NCBI GenBank assembly: GCA_039803545.1
Contig: JBDRYS010000001.1
Span: forward strand, 1,003,406 to 1,067,405
DNA length: 64,000 nt
Direction: 5' to 3'
DNA from: a candidate division WOR-3 bacterium
GTDB lineage: Bacteria; Hydrothermota; Hydrothermia; UBA1063
The position numbers were made by a program, and so were the translations under genes. A model generated the notes under the pieces. That model was not told the origin of the DNA. It made no database searches and saw only the letters and a list, made by a program, of their open reading frames with translations. Numbering within the stretch: the stretch's first letter is position 1; each line of letters opens with the position of its first letter. Positions 60,681-64,000 of this stretch are shown here, in pieces.

Positions 60681-61343
60681 ATGTTTTCAATCCTTTTCCT
60701 AACCCTTCAGCTTCTCACACCGGAACAAATCGGTTTTTACGTCTCAAATTTAACGAAAGCTTCTCGTTCTCGAAACAAAGACTCTCTCCTTTACTATTAC
60801 AACGAATTGAGAAATAAAGCCAATCCGCGAGAAGAAAATTACCTCTATGCTTACGCCAATGGGCTTGCGATTTTCCTAATTTTAACATCAGACAGCCTTT
60901 ACGCAAATGAACAGTACGTCGACAGCGCTATTCTTTATTTAGAAAAGTGCACCCAATTGAAACCCGATTTCTCCGACGCCTACGCTGTCCTGGGTTCCCT
61001 CTACGGTATGAAGGCCATAATGAACCTTTCCCGCGTCGTGTACTGGGGGAAAAGATCAAAAGAGGCTTTTCAGAAGGCAAAGTCCCTTGATCCTGAAAAT
61101 CCAAGAGTTTATTATTTGGAAGGAATATCTTTCTTTTTTAGACCAAAAACCTTTGGAGGAGGTAAAGAAAAGGCAAAGAAAAATTTTAAGAAGGCATTGG
61201 TCTTGTTCCATAAAGAAAAAAATCCCCTTTCATGGGGGTATATGGAATGTAAGGCGACAGAAACTAAAAAATTAGCCTCAAAAGTTTTTGCCTCACCAAA
61301 GGCAAAGAAACCGGTAAGTGCGCGTTTAAAAACGAGAACCTAA
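60681..61343 (+). CDS. TPR-like secreted protein
   Basis: The 220-residue product has a short hydrophobic start (MFSILFLTLQLLT) and helix pairs of TPR type (SAILYLEKCTQLKPDFSDAY, RSKEAFQKAKSLDPENPRVY). It resembles the TatT-like TPR proteins that end with an Asn-Pro-x-x-Trp-Gly motif, here NPLSWGYME. After that motif the sequence becomes Lys/Ala-rich and lacks the final TPR pair, so the C-terminus may be worn. The 224 bases beyond it (61344-61567) hold no gene I can support. Confidence 0.62.
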   Translation: MFSILFLTLQLLTPEQIGFYVSNLTKASRSRNKDSLLYYYNELRNKANPREENYLYAYANGLAIFLILTSDSLYANEQYVDSAILYLEKCTQLKPDFSDAYAVLGSLYGMKAIMNLSRVVYWGKRSKEAFQKAKSLDPENPRVYYLEGISFFFRPKTFGGGKEKAKKNFKKALVLFHKEKNPLSWGYMECKATETKKLASKVFASPKAKKPVSARLKTRT

Positions 61344-61520
61344 TTCTTTCGGGTAAAACTCCGAGGGTGAAAACACAAACCATAATAAAGACTATAAACC
61401 AAGGTAAAAACTTAAAAAAGCTCTTTAAACTAAAATCTTGGGAAAAGTCGAAAAACGCCACTTTCACAAGACACCAAAATAAACCAAATCTTGCCCAACA
61501 CCCAACTTAAAAAGATGAGA

Positions 61521-61547
61521 TCAAGGTAAAATACCCTCTATCAGAGG
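61521..61547 (-). terminator. Weak terminator-like hairpin after the copper genes
   Basis: CCTCT (61535-61539) and AGAGG (61543-61547) form a five-base stem; on the minus strand TATTTTACC follows. It lies 21 bases after the copper chaperone stop. The stem is short. Confidence 0.25.
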
Positions 61548-61567
61548 AGCTTGTGAAGATAGAAGCC

Positions 61568-61774
61568 TTAAACTTCCTCGACCCTTTCCGGAGGATAATC
61601 AATCTCTTCTAACTTCTCTCTAACCTTATCAAAATTTGCCGTCTCTATAAAAAGTAATTTCTTTTCAACATCGATCTCAAATTTCTTTTCACCGATCTCT
61701 TTCAGGGCCTCCGTAATTCTCATCTTGCAATGATTACAATGAATGGCTGGAATATATACTTTGTACCTTGCCAT
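61568..61774 (-). CDS. CopZ-like heavy-metal-binding protein
   Basis: The 68-residue product is a single HMA domain with the metal site IHCNHCKMRI near residue 11, in place of the usual Met-Thr-Cys-x-x-Cys. Such proteins carry Cu+ to P-type ATPases in the cytoplasm. It lies nine bases after the Cu+-ATPase gene and should hand copper to it. No metal-responsive regulator is in view. Confidence 0.85.
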   Translation of the reverse strand: MARYKVYIPAIHCNHCKMRITEALKEIGEKKFEIDVEKKLLFIETANFDKVREKLEEIDYPPERVEEV

Positions 61775-61783
61775 AACACCCCC

Positions 61784-63934
61784 TTATTTTAGCCTCATTG
61801 AATTCAAAATCACAGATATTGAACTAAAGGCCATTGCACCTTCAGCCATAACAGGGTGCAAAAGACCGATCATAGCGAAAGGAATTGTAACACCGTTATA
61901 CAAAAAAGCCCAAATCAAATTTTCTTTAATCTTCGTTAAAAGCTTTCGGGAAAGGCCTACGAGATCAATAATGACAGAAAGCCCTCCCTTTAAAATAACG
62001 GCATCAGAATTTTCGATGGCCAGATCCGAACCATGCGACACTGTTACAGCAATATCGGCTGCCTTTAATGCTGGAGCGTCATTTATCCCATCCCCAACCA
62101 TTAAAACCTTTCTTCCCTGCGATTGAAACTGCCTCACTATGTTTACCTTATCCTCTGGTCTCACTTCGTAGTAAACCTCTTCAATTCCGAGTCTTTTTGC
62201 CACATATTTAGCCGATCTTTCATTATCCCCGGTGACAAGAACTGGCGTAATTCCCATCTCTTTAAGCCCTTTTACGGCTATAAGACTATCCTCTCTTATT
62301 TTATCTTCCAGAACAAAAAAGCCTATCCTGGTTCCATTTTTCCGAACCTCGACAACAGTACCACCGTTATTTAGATAGTCAAGGTAACCCTCAGAATTTT
62401 CTGGCCTACCAATGAAATACTCTTCGGAACGAGATTTAGCAATAAGTCCTACTCCAGGAACTTCCTCAATTTCATATCCCTCAAAAGTTAAGTCATCCTC
62501 TAACAGTTTCGAAACCGCATTCGCGAGAGGATGATTTGAGAAACGTTCAAAGTAAACAACTTTTTTCAAATCCTCAAGAGGTAGGTTCTGAAATACCACC
62601 ACTGGTCTTCCCTCTGTTAAAGTACCCGTTTTGTCAAAGAGTGCATATTTAACATCCATAATGGTTTGAATGATTTCTGCATTTCTTATCAATATGCCCT
62701 TCTTTGAAGCCAGTATTGTTCCTCTCACAAGCGCCATTGGAATAGCAAGCCCAAGGGCACAAGGACAGGCAATAACTATAACGGAAACAAAAGTGAAAAG
62801 AGAAAAGCCAAGCCTGCTGGTAGATGGTACCCAGGGTAATTTAGAGGAAATTTCCTCGAGGATAGGTTTAAAATGCTCAAAATTGAAAAACCAAAAGATA
62901 AAACTCAGTAAAGCAAGGGTAATGATAACCGGTACAAAATAATTAGTTATCCTATCAGCCAACTTTTGTATAGGGACCCTCGAACCTTGGACCTCACTCA
63001 AAATCTTAATTATTTCTGATATATAAGACTCTTCAGGCCGCTTTTCGACCTTAACTTTCACAAGTCCTGTTAAATTTAAGGTGCCTCCAAGTACCTTCGA
63101 GCCTTTGTCCTTTTCCACAGGGATTGCTTCACCGCTGATCATGGACTCATCAACGCTTGTCCTTCCCTCCTCAATGAGCCCATCAGCAGGAATCCTTTCA
63201 CCCGGCCTAACCAAAACTAACATACCCTCTCTAAGATGGTCGGCAGGTATCATAACTTCTTCCCCCTCAAGAATAATCCTTGCCTCCTTAGGCCTTAAAT
63301 TGATGAGTGCCCTTATTTCTCTGAAGGCTTTATCTCGTAAACTGCTCTCTATGAACCTACCGAGGATGTGGAGGGACATGATCATCGCACCTATGGTTCC
63401 AAAGGATTCAATTTGGAAGCCGGCAAACCTGAAAACAGAAGTTAAAAGGCAAGTTAAGGCACCGATGGAGATTAATGTATCCATATTTGCGTGATAGTGT
63501 GACACCGCGATCCAGGCACCCTTCAAGACATCGATCCCTGCCACAAAAATAACTAAAAGGGTAAGCAGCAATTCTAAATAGTAAAAACCCGGCACATGGA
63601 TCCCCACCATATGAAGTATCATCAACATGGTCAAAGGAGCCGTTAATATGAGTGCAAAAATCAGATTTCTCAGAGTCCTCTTGTATCTTTTACGTTCAAC
63701 GTCCTCGGGGGGAGATGTAGATACACCGTACCCCACTTTTTCTACGGCCTTTTTTATTTCCTCAATATCCAATGGCCTCTCGAGAATTATAAAGGCTTGA
63801 TTTGTGGCGAGGTTTACCGCAGCATATTTAACTCCCGGTACATTCTTAATCGCTTTCTCCACGGTCTTTGCACAGGTGGCGCAGGTCATTCCAGTAATGG
63901 TAAGATTTAACTTATCGGGGGATTTATTTTCCAT
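61784..63934 (-). CDS. copA: Cu+-exporting P1B-type ATPase CopA
   Basis: The 716-residue product has one N-terminal HMA domain (GMTCATCAKTVEKA), eight membrane helices, the actuator MISGEAIPVEKDKG, the ion-site CPCALGLAIP, the phosphorylation motif DKTGTLTEGRP, the ATP-domain HPLANAV, and the hinge MVGDGINDAPALKAAD. The last helix has MAFSSISVILNS with the Met-x-x-Ser-Ser typical of copper pumps. It exports Cu+ and probably works with the small HMA protein downstream. Confidence 0.95.
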   Translation of the reverse strand: MENKSPDKLNLTITGMTCATCAKTVEKAIKNVPGVKYAAVNLATNQAFIILERPLDIEEIKKAVEKVGYGVSTSPPEDVERKRYKRTLRNLIFALILTAPLTMLMILHMVGIHVPGFYYLELLLTLLVIFVAGIDVLKGAWIAVSHYHANMDTLISIGALTCLLTSVFRFAGFQIESFGTIGAMIMSLHILGRFIESSLRDKAFREIRALINLRPKEARIILEGEEVMIPADHLREGMLVLVRPGERIPADGLIEEGRTSVDESMISGEAIPVEKDKGSKVLGGTLNLTGLVKVKVEKRPEESYISEIIKILSEVQGSRVPIQKLADRITNYFVPVIITLALLSFIFWFFNFEHFKPILEEISSKLPWVPSTSRLGFSLFTFVSVIVIACPCALGLAIPMALVRGTILASKKGILIRNAEIIQTIMDVKYALFDKTGTLTEGRPVVVFQNLPLEDLKKVVYFERFSNHPLANAVSKLLEDDLTFEGYEIEEVPGVGLIAKSRSEEYFIGRPENSEGYLDYLNNGGTVVEVRKNGTRIGFFVLEDKIREDSLIAVKGLKEMGITPVLVTGDNERSAKYVAKRLGIEEVYYEVRPEDKVNIVRQFQSQGRKVLMVGDGINDAPALKAADIAVTVSHGSDLAIENSDAVILKGGLSVIIDLVGLSRKLLTKIKENLIWAFLYNGVTIPFAMIGLLHPVMAEGAMAFSSISVILNSMRLK

Positions 63935-63941
63935 AATAAAA

Positions 63942-63947
63942 ATTTAA
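63942..63947 (-). promoter_or_regulatory. Possible -10 box of copA, leaderless type
   Basis: TTAAAT on the minus strand ends seven bases before the copA ATG at 63934. No Shine-Dalgarno sequence and no clear -35 box are seen. Confidence 0.3.
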
Positions 63948-63988
63948 ACCATATACAACAAAAAACAACAAAAAAGAAAGAGGGGGCG

Positions 63989-64000
63989 GGGCGTACGCCC
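63989..64000. repeat. Perfect palindrome cut by the window edge
   Basis: GGGCGTACGCCC is a perfect 12-base palindrome at the very end of the window, preceded by GGGGGCG. If the sequence goes on with CGCCCCC it would form a long stem whose T-rich minus-strand flank (CTCTTTCTTTTTTG) would make it a terminator for a gene beyond the right edge. Confidence 0.4.

Noticed and set aside
60681..61343. Frameshift in the TPR gene near its NPLSWG motif
   Set aside because: The other two forward frames after the motif stop quickly and do not restore a TPR pair, so truncation or divergence is as likely.
61264..61467. Minus-strand frame of 67 codons with one hydrophobic segment
   Set aside because: It overlaps the TPR gene end, has no ribosome-binding site or promoter and no family features.

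Overview
The window is 64 kb of compact, A+T-rich bacterial chromosome with about 65 protein genes, four tRNA genes and no intergenic gap over 300 bases. I see no insertion sequence, prophage or CRISPR array. The envelope is Gram-negative: lipoprotein signals, SurA-like chaperones, an MsbA-like ABC exporter, a heptose kinase and LPS-type glycosyltransferases. A PglZ-type (PorX-like) response regulator lies next to a lamin-tail-domain exoprotein with a type IX-like C-terminus, which points to the FCB superphylum or a candidate phylum near it (WOR-3/Hydrothermae-like). Frequent AGA/AGG arginine codons, Lys/Glu/Ile-rich proteins, a short EF-Ts and a CxxDxxC ferredoxin suggest a thermophile. The lineage is inference; no rRNA gene is present.

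Layout. 1-6142: type IV pilus motor (partial pilS-like kinase, pilC, pilT, pilB on the minus strand; pilD divergent). 6155-7109: MOSC protein and a membrane protein. 7078-10258: sigma-54 two-component pair. 10338-12279: SLOG protein and histidine ammonia-lyase. 12284-16620 (minus): envelope operon of GT-B-like protein, ABC exporter, histidine kinase and JAMM protein. 16714: tRNA-Leu(GAG). 16802-22007 (minus): three tandem membrane HD-GYP proteins, the third broken by an in-frame TAA. 22175-30674 (minus): ten-gene operon phoH, 7TM-HD, ybeY, two CNNM proteins, rfaE1, polyprenol-P-sugar synthase, DUF5683-like, archease, folE2. 30756-32048 (minus): LysM protein, Lpp-like lipoprotein, cupin. 32163-34208: psd, pssA, GT2. 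34391: ferredoxin. 34664-42661: obg, HEAT protein, mfd, two SurA-like proteins, S4 protein, TPR lipoprotein. 42680-48034: vWA, FHA, PP2C and Ser/Thr kinase-WD40 operon. 48026-50546 (minus): tRNA-Leu(CAA), glmS, gmk. 50647: tRNA-Ser(GGA). 50804-56894: rplM, rpsI, rpsB, tsf, pyrH, frr, uppS, cdsA, mazG-like, EamA transporter. 56898: tRNA-Val(CAC). 57062-60576: PorX-like regulator facing dtd and the exoprotein gene. 60681: TPR protein. 61568-63934 (minus): copper chaperone and Cu+-ATPase.

Three things stand out. First, the protein-phosphorylation operon at 42.7-48.0 kb joins a vWA adaptor, an FHA phosphopeptide reader, a phosphatase and a kinase-beta-propeller; the last three all begin with zinc ribbons. 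Second, several transcription-unit-leading genes have a good -10 box ending only 6-10 bases before the start codon and no Shine-Dalgarno sequence, so they look leaderless, while internal genes and a few others carry GGAGG sites. Third, the third HD-GYP gene has a well-formed promoter and N-terminal membrane segment but a stop codon at its codon 45, with the rest of the protein open in the same frame.
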